The notes beneath the pieces were generated by a model, which was not told where the DNA came from, did no database searches, and worked only from the letters and a program-made list of their open reading frames with translations. This document shows positions 9,344 through 18,093 of a stretch of DNA of 55,177 nt, one piece after another. Made by a program: the position numbers and the translations under genes. Source of the DNA: Bradyrhizobium sp. 132 (GTDB lineage: Bacteria > Pseudomonadota > Alphaproteobacteria > Rhizobiales > Xanthobacteraceae); the NCBI RefSeq assembly GCF_023074185.1, contig NZ_JADPKY010000100.1, positions 1-55,177 on the forward strand, written 5' to 3'. The stretch's first letter is position 1. Each line of letters begins with the position of its first letter.

Positions 9344-10225
9344 TGTATCTCGACAAGCCGCCTCAGCTGGCCGAGACCCGCGTGTTCTCGTCGATGCCGC
9401 GGAATTTCGTCGCCGTGGTGTTTCCTCGAAATGGGCCGGATGCCAACCGCGGAGGCCATCGGTGGATTGTTTCATCGAGGGGCCGTCGTTCGACAAGTCC
9501 GGGGATCTCTACGTCGTCGATATCCCCTTCGGCCGCATTTTCCGGATTTCGCGCGACGGGATCTGGTCTCTGATAATCGAATATGACGGCTGGCCGATTG
9601 GTCTGAAGATCGCACCTGATGGCCGGGGGCTGGTGGCCGACTACATGAACGGCCTCATGGAGCTCGATCCGCAGCGGGATACTATCAGCCCGCTTCTGGG
9701 GCAACCGCAATTGCGAGTCCTTCAGAGGCTGCAACGACCTGCATACCGCGACTAACGGCGACATCTATTTCACCGATCAGGGGCGAACTGGAGTGCACGA
9801 TCCGACCGGCTGGGTGTCCGACTGTGTCCTGCCGGCCGGCTCGATTGCCTGATTTCGAACTGGCCAAGCCCGAGCGGGCTGGTGCTCAGCACCGACGAGG
9901 CCGTGTTGTTCGTTGCAATGACGCGCGACAACAGCAGCAGGCGCGTGCCGCTGATGCGTGACGGCGGGGCTGCGAAGGTGGGACGGTTCAGCTTGTCCTT
10001 CGGGACCAGCGGTCCTGACGGGCTGACGATGGATCAAAACGGGCGGCTCTTTGTCGCGCTCGCCTCCCTCGGCCACGTCTTCGTCATGGCGCCGAACGGC
10101 GAAACGATCGCCCGCATCAAGTCCTGCGCTGGGGCGACCTGCACGAACCTCGTATTGGAGGCGGCAAACGGCACATTGCTCATTACAGAATCCTCTACCG
10201 AATCAGTGTTGATGGCTGATTTCGT
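9340..10225 (+). pseudogene. SMP-30/gluconolactonase-like gene, frameshifted
   Basis: The ATG overlaps the stop of the citryl-CoA lyase-like gene, so this was the last gene of the operon. Pieces of a six-bladed lactonase appear in three frames. The first is at 9475-9690 (DKSGDLYVVDIPFGRIFRIS, DGRGLVADYMNGL). The second is at 9735-9790 (HTATNGDIYFTDQGRTG). The third is at 9850-10220 (SGLVLSTDEAVLFVAMTRDN, GPDGLTMDQNGRLFVA). Frameshifts lie near 9430, 9710 and 9840, and the C-terminus is lost near 10225. The intact enzyme would hydrolyse a sugar or organic-acid lactone. Confidence 0.8.
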
Positions 10226-10797
10226 CACCTTCCTTGAACGTTCGCCAGCAGGAGCGACAGCGTGGTACCGAATCCCTTTACGCGACGGTCCACCGAATCA
10301 AGTTGCAGGAAGAAGCCCCATAGATGATTGGCTTGCCAGTTGCCGAGGCATTGGACTTGGCGACGAATGGATCGCATTTGTGTGCGATGATCCCAAACTG
10401 GCGGCATTGTGTGGGAAGCACGAAAGAACGACTCGGCTATCGTTTGTAAGGCTGGGTCGGGCTTCGCCCGCAACGGGCCGCCGCCGACCTGGCTCCGCGC
10501 CTTCTAGCCGGGCAGGTTTCCGCTCGCGGTCCACGAGCCTTGAGAAGACCATCGTATCGCTCCGCACCATGAAGAACGATTTGATGGTTGATACCCGCCA
10601 AAAAAGTCGAAGAGGTAACCCGCTCGCAGTGGGAGTAAGCACCGCATCAGCACCGAGGTTCTCGATTGTCCTCGGCCGCGACGCACGCGTTGGAGCGTTC
10701 GTTTTGAGAGCAACAAGCAGCAGGATTTTCTGCCTTGAAAGTCTTTAGTGACAGGACCAGGAGCGCTTTTAAGTGTGGAGCAGAGGTCGCAGTACTG
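10226..10797. other. Intergenic, no recognised gene
   Basis: Overlapping frames on both strands show no family signature. The stretch begins where the lactonase relic loses similarity and may be debris from the event that truncated it. Confidence 0.35.
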
Positions 10798-11313
10798 TCA
10801 TAGCCTCTTGCGCGCGCGCAATCCTCCAACCCGATATCCCCTCTCCTCGTAGAAACGGCGTACCCGTTCTAAGGCCGGATAGCCATCAGGGGGCAACGCA
10901 ACCTCAATCATCTGCCAGCCTCGGCGCTTCGCCTCCGAACGTACCGCCTCGAGCAGATGCCCACCGCGGTCAGAGCTTCGGAAGTCCCGAGAAATCCATA
11001 GCTCCTGAAGCACGCCGTACGCTCCAGCTGCTCTCACGGCCAGTACGGCGGAGATGGCAGCGATCCCTACAATCTGCCCGGTGGCTTGTTCCTCGATGAC
11101 AAAAATGAAGCCCTCTTCGGGATCCTGAATCAGGCGCAAAGCAGTCTGCTTTGCGCCTTCAAGGCTGAACTCTGGTCCGAGACCACCTAATTCAGAAAGT
11201 AGCTTTCCGACGGCTTCTACGATCGCGTTCTCATCTCCTGGCACGCCTTTGCGCAAAGCCGTGCCCCCGTGGGGCAAGCCTTGCGCTTCAGCGCCAACAC
11301 GAACACCCGTCAC
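10798..11313 (-). CDS. GNAT-family N-acetyltransferase
   Basis: The 171-residue protein has the GNAT core: strand 4 with EEGFIFVIEEQATGQIVGIA, then ELWISRDFRSSDRGGHLLEA, which carries the acetyl-CoA pyrophosphate-binding loop (normally R/Q-x-x-G-x-G/A, here degenerate as RSSDRGG). It ends with RRFYEERGYRVGGLRARKRL, the usual C-terminal signature. A GGAGGG site lies upstream of the ATG at 11313. Acetyl-acceptor identity is unknown. No operon partner is seen. Confidence 0.8.
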   Translation of the reverse strand: MTGVRVGAEAQGLPHGGTALRKGVPGDENAIVEAVGKLLSELGGLGPEFSLEGAKQTALRLIQDPEEGFIFVIEEQATGQIVGIAAISAVLAVRAAGAYGVLQELWISRDFRSSDRGGHLLEAVRSEAKRRGWQMIEVALPPDGYPALERVRRFYEERGYRVGGLRARKRL

Positions 11314-11913
11314 GTTAGTCCCTCCAGTCCCTCTTGAGGATATCCATGTTCAGAAGGATACAGAGAACGCAACTGAGAGAAACTATCAAGCTCGATAGGG
11401 AATAGGACGTCCGCACTCGCTATAACCAACAGAGGTGAGGTAAGTGCAAGCTGTTGCCGTTCTCAGAATCGACCGCGGCTTGACCCGCTGCGAACTCAGT
11501 TGGATCTCCTTCGACTAGATAGGGAATCCACGAGACGGCACATTCGCGCGTGGGCAGGCCGGCCATGCCGATCAAACATTTCGTAGGAGTGATTGCTGAT
11601 CATCACTCACGAGAGTCGATTCAGTACATCTTGCAGCATGATCATCGGCGTGGCATAGGGCGCATCAGCTCGGCGCGTCCGAAGGTGAGATTCCCCACAC
11701 TCGTGTGCGTCACTCGTACAAAGTTGCGCGAGCCGGGACAGGTATCATACGCGTGCGCCCGACAAAATCGTCTGAACAACATCGCGAAAAGATTTTGCAC
11801 GCTAATGCACTATCTTAAGCTTACCTCGAAGAATCGAAAGATAATGGCAAGCACTGCTTGTTTGGACCTTCGCTCCTCGTTTAAGGGACCTTCACGGAAG
11901 GGGAGTGGTTGCG
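11314..11913. other. Intergenic region between GNAT and EAL genes
   Basis: No gene with recognisable motifs is present in these 600 bases. A small open frame at 11550-11972 overlaps the EAL gene and has no family features. The region should contain promoters of the two divergent genes. A good sigma-54 element with correct 12/24 spacing was not found. Confidence 0.35.
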
Positions 11914-13128
11914 ATGGAGCATGGGCAGGCCGAACTGGTCGGAGGGAAACCTGTAATCTTCGGCCAGCGTAAGGTGCGGCCGCGAGCGTGCGTGGCCGTG
12001 GGCAAGCGGCATCTGCGCGCCTTTCTACGCGATGTGCTAGAGGATATGGGGTTTGTGATCAGCGAATGCGAGACTGCTGACGAGCTGCCGCGCGTACTCT
12101 GTACGGACTTCCCTGATCTGATCCTGCTCGGCATTGGCTCGGATCGCATCGAGCCTGGACGATTGCTCGAGATACTCGTACGCGAAGAATTTGCAGGCAG
12201 AGTGCTGGCGTTCGGCGCCCGCGAGTCGATCGTCATGACGGCAGTGCAGCAGGTCGGGGGCGAATATGGACTTGATATGCTGCCGCCGCTGAGGACGCCG
12301 TTTGCAGCCGAGACGCTGCGCGATCGGGTCGCCATGCTCTTGCCCAGAGAGCCGGCGCCCCGTCCCGCAGTCCATGTCGGAGAAGCCTTACACGCTGGCT
12401 GGCTTGAGCTCTGGTATGAGCCGAACTTTGACCCGTGTACCCTCAGCCGCCGCGGCGCCGAGGCGCTTGTGCGAATGCGGCATCCGACCTGGGGCGTTGT
12501 TCCACCAGCGTATTTCATCCCGGAGGCTCACGATCCGCATTTTAGGGACTTGTCGCAGTTCGTGATCGACCGCGCGATCAAGGATTGGAAGTATCTTCTG
12601 GAGCAGCAAACTTCGACCGATCTCTCCATCAATCTCCCGGCAGCATTCCTGATTGACCCGCAGGCGGTACGCGATCTCTGTCAGCGCATGCCGTCGCACC
12701 CCGCTTTCGGCGGCTTGACGATCGAAATCGAGAGCGAGGAAGCGATCCAGAACCTAGATCTCCTGATCGAGGTCGCGCGTGAGGTTCGCTTTCACAACAT
12801 TGGCCTTGCAATCGACAATATCGGCGCCAATTGGCCGCAGCTGATGGGGCTCGAAAAATTCCCGTTCATGAAATTAAAAGTGGACCGGCAGTACGTCGCC
12901 GGTTGCGGAAATGGGCCCCTGAAGCGAACGGTGTGCCGCCATATCGTCGATCTAGCCAAAGAGTACAGTGTGCGCACCGTCGCCGCAGGCGTGGAGAGCC
13001 ACGCCGACCTGATCGCTGTGACCGAACTCGGCTTCAACCTTGCGCAGGGCCATCTGTTCGGAAAGGCCATGCCGCTGAAGCAATTTGCACAGTCATCTTT
13101 CAGCCCTGTTCCACTTCGTCCAAAATAG
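11914..13128 (+). CDS. REC-like / EAL-domain protein (c-di-GMP phosphodiesterase family, partly degenerate)
   Basis: The N-terminal part (about residues 20-135) resembles a receiver domain (AVGKRHLRAFLRDVLEDMGF, then DFPDLILLGIG). The C-terminal part (about 150-395) is an EAL domain: EALVRMRHP replaces EALVRW, SINLP carries the metal-binding Asn, IEIESEE is the loop Glu, LKVDRQYV carries the catalytic Lys and AAGVES the late Glu. The key DDFG motif reads DNIG, with Asp to Asn at the second metal-ligand position, so hydrolysis of c-di-GMP may be weak or absent and the protein may act as a sensor. The ATG is preceded by GGAAGGGGAG; a GTG at 11905 is an alternative start. It ends 600 bases upstream of a NifA-type promoter. 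Confidence 0.8.
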   Translation: MEHGQAELVGGKPVIFGQRKVRPRACVAVGKRHLRAFLRDVLEDMGFVISECETADELPRVLCTDFPDLILLGIGSDRIEPGRLLEILVREEFAGRVLAFGARESIVMTAVQQVGGEYGLDMLPPLRTPFAAETLRDRVAMLLPREPAPRPAVHVGEALHAGWLELWYEPNFDPCTLSRRGAEALVRMRHPTWGVVPPAYFIPEAHDPHFRDLSQFVIDRAIKDWKYLLEQQTSTDLSINLPAAFLIDPQAVRDLCQRMPSHPAFGGLTIEIESEEAIQNLDLLIEVAREVRFHNIGLAIDNIGANWPQLMGLEKFPFMKLKVDRQYVAGCGNGPLKRTVCRHIVDLAKEYSVRTVAAGVESHADLIAVTELGFNLAQGHLFGKAMPLKQFAQSSFSPVPLRPK

Positions 13129-13597
13129 TTGCATGAGGAGTGACTGAGCACAGCCAGGCAAAGCGTACCAGCGCTGGCCCGCGCGGCCATGCCTACTCGG
13201 CACCAGGCATGCGGTTGACAGCAATTAAATCGGCCACTTTGCAAACCCAGTATCGCTTCTCCCGGCCGAGCTTCATTTCCCTCCGAAGCGATGCCGAAGG
13301 TTATTGTAGCAAGCCTCCAGCGAGTCAATCCGCGGAGTTAACGTTGCAGGCGTGAGCGCGGCTTGGACAAAATCTCCGGTCAGGGCGTGTGACCGGAGGT
13401 TTGCCGACATCCGGCGTAGACGTGCGTCGGCTCGCGGCTTCTACTCGCGCCGCCGGTTTCGGGAATCGTCGAGCGTCGCTTGGCCCCGCGTTGCCATGCC
13501 AGACAAACCGACGGAAGCTCGCAGCAGTCGAGTCGCGACTGGCTATCGGAGTAGGGGCCCGAGGGCTCGCACGGCTTGATATTGAAGCGGCCCATGC
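13129..13597. other. Intergenic, no recognised gene
   Basis: Overlapping frames on both strands lack family motifs. The stretch lies upstream of the ferredoxin promoter. Confidence 0.35.
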
Positions 13598-13613
13598 TGT
13601 CGCAGATGCAACA
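13598..13613 (+). promoter_or_regulatory. NifA upstream activator site
   Basis: The sequence TGTCGCAGATGCAACA fits the NifA-binding consensus TGT-N10-ACA exactly. It lies 62 bases upstream of the sigma-54-like element at 13675, a normal spacing for NifA activation of the following ferredoxin gene. Confidence 0.7.
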
Positions 13614-13674
13614 TGGTCTCAGACCCCGCACAGCACCATTGGGCAAGTTGCCCATCATTGAGCGCGCCTGTCCT

Positions 13675-13690
13675 TGGCACGGCATTTGAA
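13675..13690 (+). promoter_or_regulatory. Sigma-54-like promoter with variant -12 element
   Basis: TGGCACGGCATTTGAA has a perfect -24 element (TGGCACG) and correct spacing, but the -12 element is TTGA instead of TTGC. It is 43 bases before the ferredoxin ATG and has a NifA site upstream, so it is very likely the working promoter despite the mismatch. Confidence 0.6.
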
Positions 13691-13732
13691 AGGGATCGCC
13701 AATGGCATCGCTCGCCTAAGGAGTCGGAAGGC

Positions 13733-13936
13733 ATGGCTTACAAGATCGTCGCTTCGCAATGTACCGTTTGTGGGGCATGTGAGTTCGAGTGTCCCAACGC
13801 GGCGATCAGCCTCAAGCGCGACATTTACGTTATCGATGCAAAAAAGTGTACGGAGTGCGAGGGCCATTCCGACACGCCGCAATGCGCTGTGGTCTGTCCG
13901 GTGCCTGACACCTGTGTCCCGTCTAAGACAACATAA
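13733..13936 (+). CDS. Small 2[4Fe-4S] ferredoxin, FdxN/FrxA type
   Basis: The 67-residue protein has CTVCGACEFECP and a second set C-x2-C-x8-C-x3-C (CTECEGHSDTPQCAVVCP), the pattern of bacterial-type 2[4Fe-4S] ferredoxins with the insert between the second and third cysteine of cluster II. It closely resembles the FdxN-like protein downstream of nifB in this window (52077-52298); both begin with KIxASQCT. It probably carries low-potential electrons for nitrogenase or its assembly. The start has a GGAAG site and lies directly after a NifA/sigma-54 promoter, so expression in nitrogen-fixing bacteroids is expected. Confidence 0.88.
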   Translation: MAYKIVASQCTVCGACEFECPNAAISLKRDIYVIDAKKCTECEGHSDTPQCAVVCPVPDTCVPSKTT

Positions 13937-14149
13937 GCAGCCCGCGTCCAGAAGGCTTCACCGCTCGATTTCGCGCACGAAGGAGTAGATGTCAAGCTTG
14001 TGGAGGCCGCCTTCCGCGTGCGGCGCATCGAGGTCGATCAACATCGTTATGAGCTTAAGGCGCTGATCGACTCCGAGAAACCCTCGAAGGGCTCTGTCAG
14101 AGGAGACCGTCAAATTTGTCTCGAATAATGACAAGGCCGCCTCGATGCT
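13937..14149. other. Short stretch without recognised gene
   Basis: A minus-strand frame of 88 codons (13958-14224) overlaps the sufB relic and has no recognisable motif. No terminator was recognised after the ferredoxin. Confidence 0.3.
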
Positions 14150-14390
14150 CCAGGTCGTCGCGTTGAGGCTTATCGTCGTTGGCTGACGAGCCGAGGCGAG
14201 GTGGACGGGCGTCGAATATCCCAAGATCAGCTTGCAGGATATCTAAAGCTACGTCGCTTCGAAGCCGAAGAGACGGTCTCCACGCGCGACGAGATCGGTC
14301 CGGAGATCCTGAAGACGTACGAGAAGCTGGGCATCCGCTTGCCCACGGTCACGATGCACGAGTGCATGGAGCTAGGGTCGTAACAGGATC
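14150..14390 (+). pseudogene. sufB fragment (Fe-S cluster scaffold), frameshifted
   Basis: Three frames give pieces of SufB in the right order: EAYRRWLT near 14165, VEYPKISLQDI near 14210 followed by a stop, and IGPEILKTYEKLGI at 14302-14340. The intact SufB segment runs from the EAYRRWL region through YPKI-x2-QD to the PEILKTYEKLGIPL motif. Only about 80 codons of a roughly 490-codon gene remain. It suggests that a suf operon copy once stood next to the ferredoxin. Confidence 0.7.
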
Positions 14391-14587
14391 AACACCCGCT
14401 TGGCGTACTCGGATGAGCCAACGCGAGCAGACGGACGCATTCACAAGCGGAGGCTCCACAGATCTAGGCGTTTTTACCAGGCCGGGAGTAAGACCGTTGT
14501 GCCCTAGCTGGTACAGCTCGCAATCGCTTGGGCAATATCGCGGCGACACTTAGTAGGTTGACGGATCGATCCTCGTGCGCCTAATGC

Positions 14588-14775
14588 CAGCCGTCGTGGT
14601 CTTCGGATTCGTTTGATCCGGAGCTAAGAGGGAAGCCGGTGCAATGCCGGCGCTGCCCCCGCAACTGTAAGCGGCGAGCCGCTGTCCAACGAAGTCACTG
14701 AAGCCATGCGGCTTCGGGAAGGCCGGACAGCAGCGACGACCCGCGAGCCAGGAGACCTGCCTCGACAATATATCG
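14588..14775 (+). promoter_or_regulatory. Cobalamin (B12) riboswitch
   Basis: The leader contains the hallmark blocks of the B12 element in order: AGAGGGAAGCCGGTGCAA (14627-14644), the core GCTGCCCCCGCAACTGTAAG (about 14652-14671), CGAAGTCACTGAAGCC (P6 region, 14690-14705), and GAGCCAGGAGACCTGCC (14745-14761). The metE start is about 115 bases downstream. Binding of adenosylcobalamin is expected to switch off metE, which encodes the B12-independent enzyme and is not needed when B12 permits MetH activity. Confidence 0.93.
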
Positions 14776-14878
14776 TCCACGGGCGGGGTGTCCCGGTGTG
14801 CGCCAAGCAGCTGTCGCTCACGCGATATTCGCTGCATGCGTCCGCCATGGCCTTTGCCCCAATCATGGGGTCTGAGCT

Positions 14879-17194
14879 ATGTCTTTTCTTTCGCTTCCCG
14901 TTGCCACACTGGGGACGTCACGCATCGGCCCACGACGCGAACTCAAAGTCGCGCTCGAGAGCTACTGGGCGGGAAACTCCAGCGAAGCCGAGCTCCTCGA
15001 GGCGGGGAGTGGACTTCGTGCCGCTAATTGGGCACGGCAGAAATCCCGCGGTGCGACCGTCATTCCTTCGAATGACTTCTCGTTTTACGACCATGTGCTC
15101 GATACCAGCCTAATGGTTGGCGCCATTCCCGACGTCTACGGCTGGACCGAAGGTCCTGTGTCGCTCAAGACCTACTTCACCATGGCGCGTGGCGCTCAGG
15201 ACGGTGGTCACGCTCAGCATGGGCCTGGCGTAGCCGCTCAGGAAATGACGAAGTGGTTCGATACCAACTACCACTACATGGTGCCGGAATTTCACCGGGA
15301 TCAGATCTTTAAGTATTCCTCTCGAAAGCCGATCGAGGAATATGAGGAGGCAAAAAGCCTCGGCTACCAAACGCGCCCCGTCCTAGTTGGCCCAGTCACT
15401 TTCCTGAAGCTTGGCAAAAGCGCAAATCCCGCATTCAATCCGCTGTCGCTGCTCGATCGGCTCCTCCCAGTCTATGTCGATGTTCTCCGCGAACTATCCT
15501 CGCGCGGTGCTGAATGGGTTCAGCTGGACGAGCCATGCCTAGTGATGGACGTCGACGAAGCATCGCGGGCGGCTGTCCGCTGGGCCTATGCTCATTTCGC
15601 AAAGGTTGTGCCGGCCCTTAAAATAATGCTGGCCACATATTTCGGGGCTATCGGCGACAATCTTGAAACAACCTTGGCCTTGCCCGTTGCCGGGCTTCAT
15701 GTGGATCTGGTTCGGGCACCTGACCAGTTGGACGCAATTGTCGCCACAACCCGTAGAGATCTCGTGGTCTCACTAGGCGTCGTTGATGGTCGGAACGTGT
15801 GGCGCTCCAATCTTCCGGCGCTGCTCGACCAACTTGCTCCTATGGTCCAAAAATTGGGCAGGCACCGTGTTCAGATTGCTCCTTCCTGCTCGCTGCTTCA
15901 TGTTCCGATCGACATTGAGCTAGAGACCGATCTCGATCCCAATCTGAAGACATGGCTGGCGTTCTCAGTTCAGAAGATCAAGGAACTTTCGATATTGGGC
16001 AAAGCGCTGGCCGGCCATGCTGCCGAGGTGGCCGATGAACTTGCGCTTTCGGAGGAGGCAGCCGTCACCCGCGAAACATCGCCCGAGATCCACAATGCGA
16101 ATGTCGCCGGACGAATCGCCGCGATCGACGATAGCATGCTTCGCCGTCGCAGCGCGTTCACCCAGCGTGCCGACGTCCAGCGCGTCTCGTTCGCATTGCC
16201 GATGTTTCCAACGACAACCATCGGATCCTTCCCGCAAACGGCCGATGTCCGGAATGCGCGCGCGGCTCATGCGCGGGGAACGTTGAATGACACGCAGTAC
16301 GAGCAGCTTCTGAAAGCGGAGACAGCCCGTACCGTGAAGTGGCAGGAAGATATCGGCCTGGACGTGCTCGTACACGGTGAGTTCGAGCGCAATGACATGG
16401 TTCAATACTTTGCCGAGCAGCTGTTGGGCTTCGCTTTCACCAAGCATGGCTGGGTTCAGTCTTATGGCTCGCGGTACGTTCGTCCGCCTATCCTGTTCGG
16501 AGATGTCTCCCGGCCGAAGCCCATGACCGTTGAATGGTGGCGCTATGCGCAGTCTCTGACCAAAAAACCCGTCAAGGCTATGCTGACCGGACCGGTGACG
16601 ATCCTGAACTGGTCGTTTGTCCGTGACGACATCTCGCGGCGCGAGACATGCCGACAGATCGCTCTCGCGATCCGAGATGAGGTCATCGACCTTGAGGCGG
16701 CTGGAGCGACCATGATCCAGATCGACGAGGCTGCGTTGCGGGAGGGATTGCCGCTACGCAAATCGCAGTGGAAGAACTATCTCGATTGGGCGGTGGACAG
16801 CTTCCGCCTTTGCTCCTCCCCGGTCGCCGACGGAACTCAGATCCATACTCACATGTGTTATTCCGAGTTCAACGAAATCATCGATGCGATCGCAGCAATG
16901 GATGCCGACGTCATTTCAATCGAGACGTCGCGTTCTAAGATGGAATTGCTCGAGGCCTTCAAGAGCTACAAATATCCAAATGAGATCGGGCCCGGCGTCT
17001 ATGACATTCATTCACCGTGCATTCCCGCAGCGGCGGAAATCAAGCAGCTGATTGTGTTGGCGCGGCAGCGAGTTTCCGATCGGCAGCTCTGGATCAATCC
17101 CGACTGCGGACTGAAAACGCGAAGGTGGGAGGAGGTGCGTCCCGCGCTCGTCAATATGGTGGCCGCCGCACGCGAGTTGCGGGCCGAGCCATGA
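14879..17194 (+). CDS. metE: Cobalamin-independent methionine synthase (5-methyltetrahydropteroyltriglutamate-homocysteine methyltransferase)
   Basis: This 771-residue cytosolic enzyme transfers a methyl group from methyl-tetrahydrofolate polyglutamate to homocysteine. Length and layout match the two-barrel MetE family. The N-terminal half has LPVATLGTSRIGPRRELK and the folate-site region. The C-terminal half has FPTTTIGSFPQTADVR, IQIDEAALREGLPLR, the zinc-ligand segment IHTHMCYSEF and the last zinc Cys in INPDCGLKTR. The gene is controlled by the upstream cobalamin riboswitch. No partner gene follows. A metE copy in a symbiosis island is an accessory duplicate or a transferred gene. Confidence 0.96.
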   Translation: MSFLSLPVATLGTSRIGPRRELKVALESYWAGNSSEAELLEAGSGLRAANWARQKSRGATVIPSNDFSFYDHVLDTSLMVGAIPDVYGWTEGPVSLKTYFTMARGAQDGGHAQHGPGVAAQEMTKWFDTNYHYMVPEFHRDQIFKYSSRKPIEEYEEAKSLGYQTRPVLVGPVTFLKLGKSANPAFNPLSLLDRLLPVYVDVLRELSSRGAEWVQLDEPCLVMDVDEASRAAVRWAYAHFAKVVPALKIMLATYFGAIGDNLETTLALPVAGLHVDLVRAPDQLDAIVATTRRDLVVSLGVVDGRNVWRSNLPALLDQLAPMVQKLGRHRVQIAPSCSLLHVPIDIELETDLDPNLKTWLAFSVQKIKELSILGKALAGHAAEVADELALSEEAAVTRETSPEIHNANVAGRIAAIDDSMLRRRSAFTQRADVQRVSFALPMFPTTTIGSFPQTADVRNARAAHARGTLNDTQYEQLLKAETARTVKWQEDIGLDVLVHGEFERNDMVQYFAEQLLGFAFTKHGWVQSYGSRYVRPPILFGDVSRPKPMTVEWWRYAQSLTKKPVKAMLTGPVTILNWSFVRDDISRRETCRQIALAIRDEVIDLEAAGATMIQIDEAALREGLPLRKSQWKNYLDWAVDSFRLCSSPVADGTQIHTHMCYSEFNEIIDAIAAMDADVISIETSRSKMELLEAFKSYKYPNEIGPGVYDIHSPCIPAAAEIKQLIVLARQRVSDRQLWINPDCGLKTRRWEEVRPALVNMVAAARELRAEP

Positions 17195-17876
17195 TGGGCC
17201 GGAGCGTTTCGCCAACGCGTTTGTGAACAAGATGCACGCGCTTTGGGGGCTTACGATGTCCTTGGGAGCTTTCAAAGTTCCCAGCGCCGCGGAATGCGGG
17301 CGGGCGTCGGCGGAGGCGGTCGCATACAGCCGGCGACAAGCTCGATTCTCGACCCGACGGCCGACAGCATGCCGGCGAGGTCCGATCAGGTCCTATTGCG
17401 ACGTCATTAACGCTCGACGCGAAGCACAGCCCGACTTTTTCATTTATCCATCGCGTGGATGCGTCTCATCACAACAATCTATTTTACGGTCCTTACGGAA
17501 CGTCATACGAAATTCAGGCCCTGGCACGCTCTTCGGGAGAGGTAATCGAGCGTTGTTGGTTTTTGGGGACGTGCCAATGCTGCTGTGCGACGGCAAACTG
17601 CCGCTTGTGTTTCAGGGCACGGCAGCCAAACCGGCGCAGGATCCCATCTCGGTCAAGGCACTGCCATCCCAACCGGACAGCGGGCGAGTGGTGGAAAAGT
17701 CGTGAAGTTTCCGACAGGAGCGGAAGGCAAACGGCTCCAGATTTCGCGCGGAGTGATATCCGTTTCTCCTTGTTTGACGGCGAATGCCCTCGCCGAAGAT
17801 CGATCGGCGGTAAGTCCTCCCTGCCGACGAAAGCTGGTGCGATGCGTAAAGCAGCGTCGTTCCTGCGTGACTTTCG
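17195..17876. other. Intergenic, no recognised gene
   Basis: Frames of up to 187 codons overlap each other on both strands here but show no family motif or consistent codon bias. The stretch ends in a terminator hairpin. Confidence 0.35.
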
Positions 17877-17907
17877 CCTGGCCTCCGGAGGAGGCCGGGC
17901 TTTTTTT
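17877..17907 (+). terminator. Rho-independent terminator
   Basis: Two 10-base arms (17877-17886 and 17890-17899) pair with a single G-T wobble around a three-base loop, and a run of seven T follows. It is a strong intrinsic terminator on the plus strand. It lies 680 bases after metE, so which transcript it ends is unclear. Confidence 0.8.
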
Positions 17908-17978
17908 GGTGCGCCAGGCATGGCGCGGACCGCCGTGACTGGCGCGATTCGACCGGAGTGGTGTCCGGTCGATGACTT

Positions 17979-18006
17979 GGAGGTCAGAGTCCTTTCCTGG
18001 GCACCA
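17979..18006 (+). repeat. tRNA 3'-end relic, probable integrase attachment core
   Basis: The stretch folds like the last third of a tRNA: GGAGG / 7-base loop TCAGAGT / CCTTT forms a T-arm. This is followed by CCTGGGC (3' acceptor strand), an A, and CCA. The acceptor strand would fit a tRNA starting GCCCAGG, as I recall for alphaproteobacterial tRNA-Phe; the loop differs from the normal TTCGANT. The 5' part of a tRNA is absent. It sits 88 bases before an integrase gene start, the usual place of an att site. Confidence 0.5.
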
Positions 18007-18093
18007 TCAACTTCTTGATGTGCAGCAATTCGAGAAGTTATGCTCTTTCAGAGTGTTGCGCTGGCCCCGACTGTGTAACAATGGGGTGTAACA

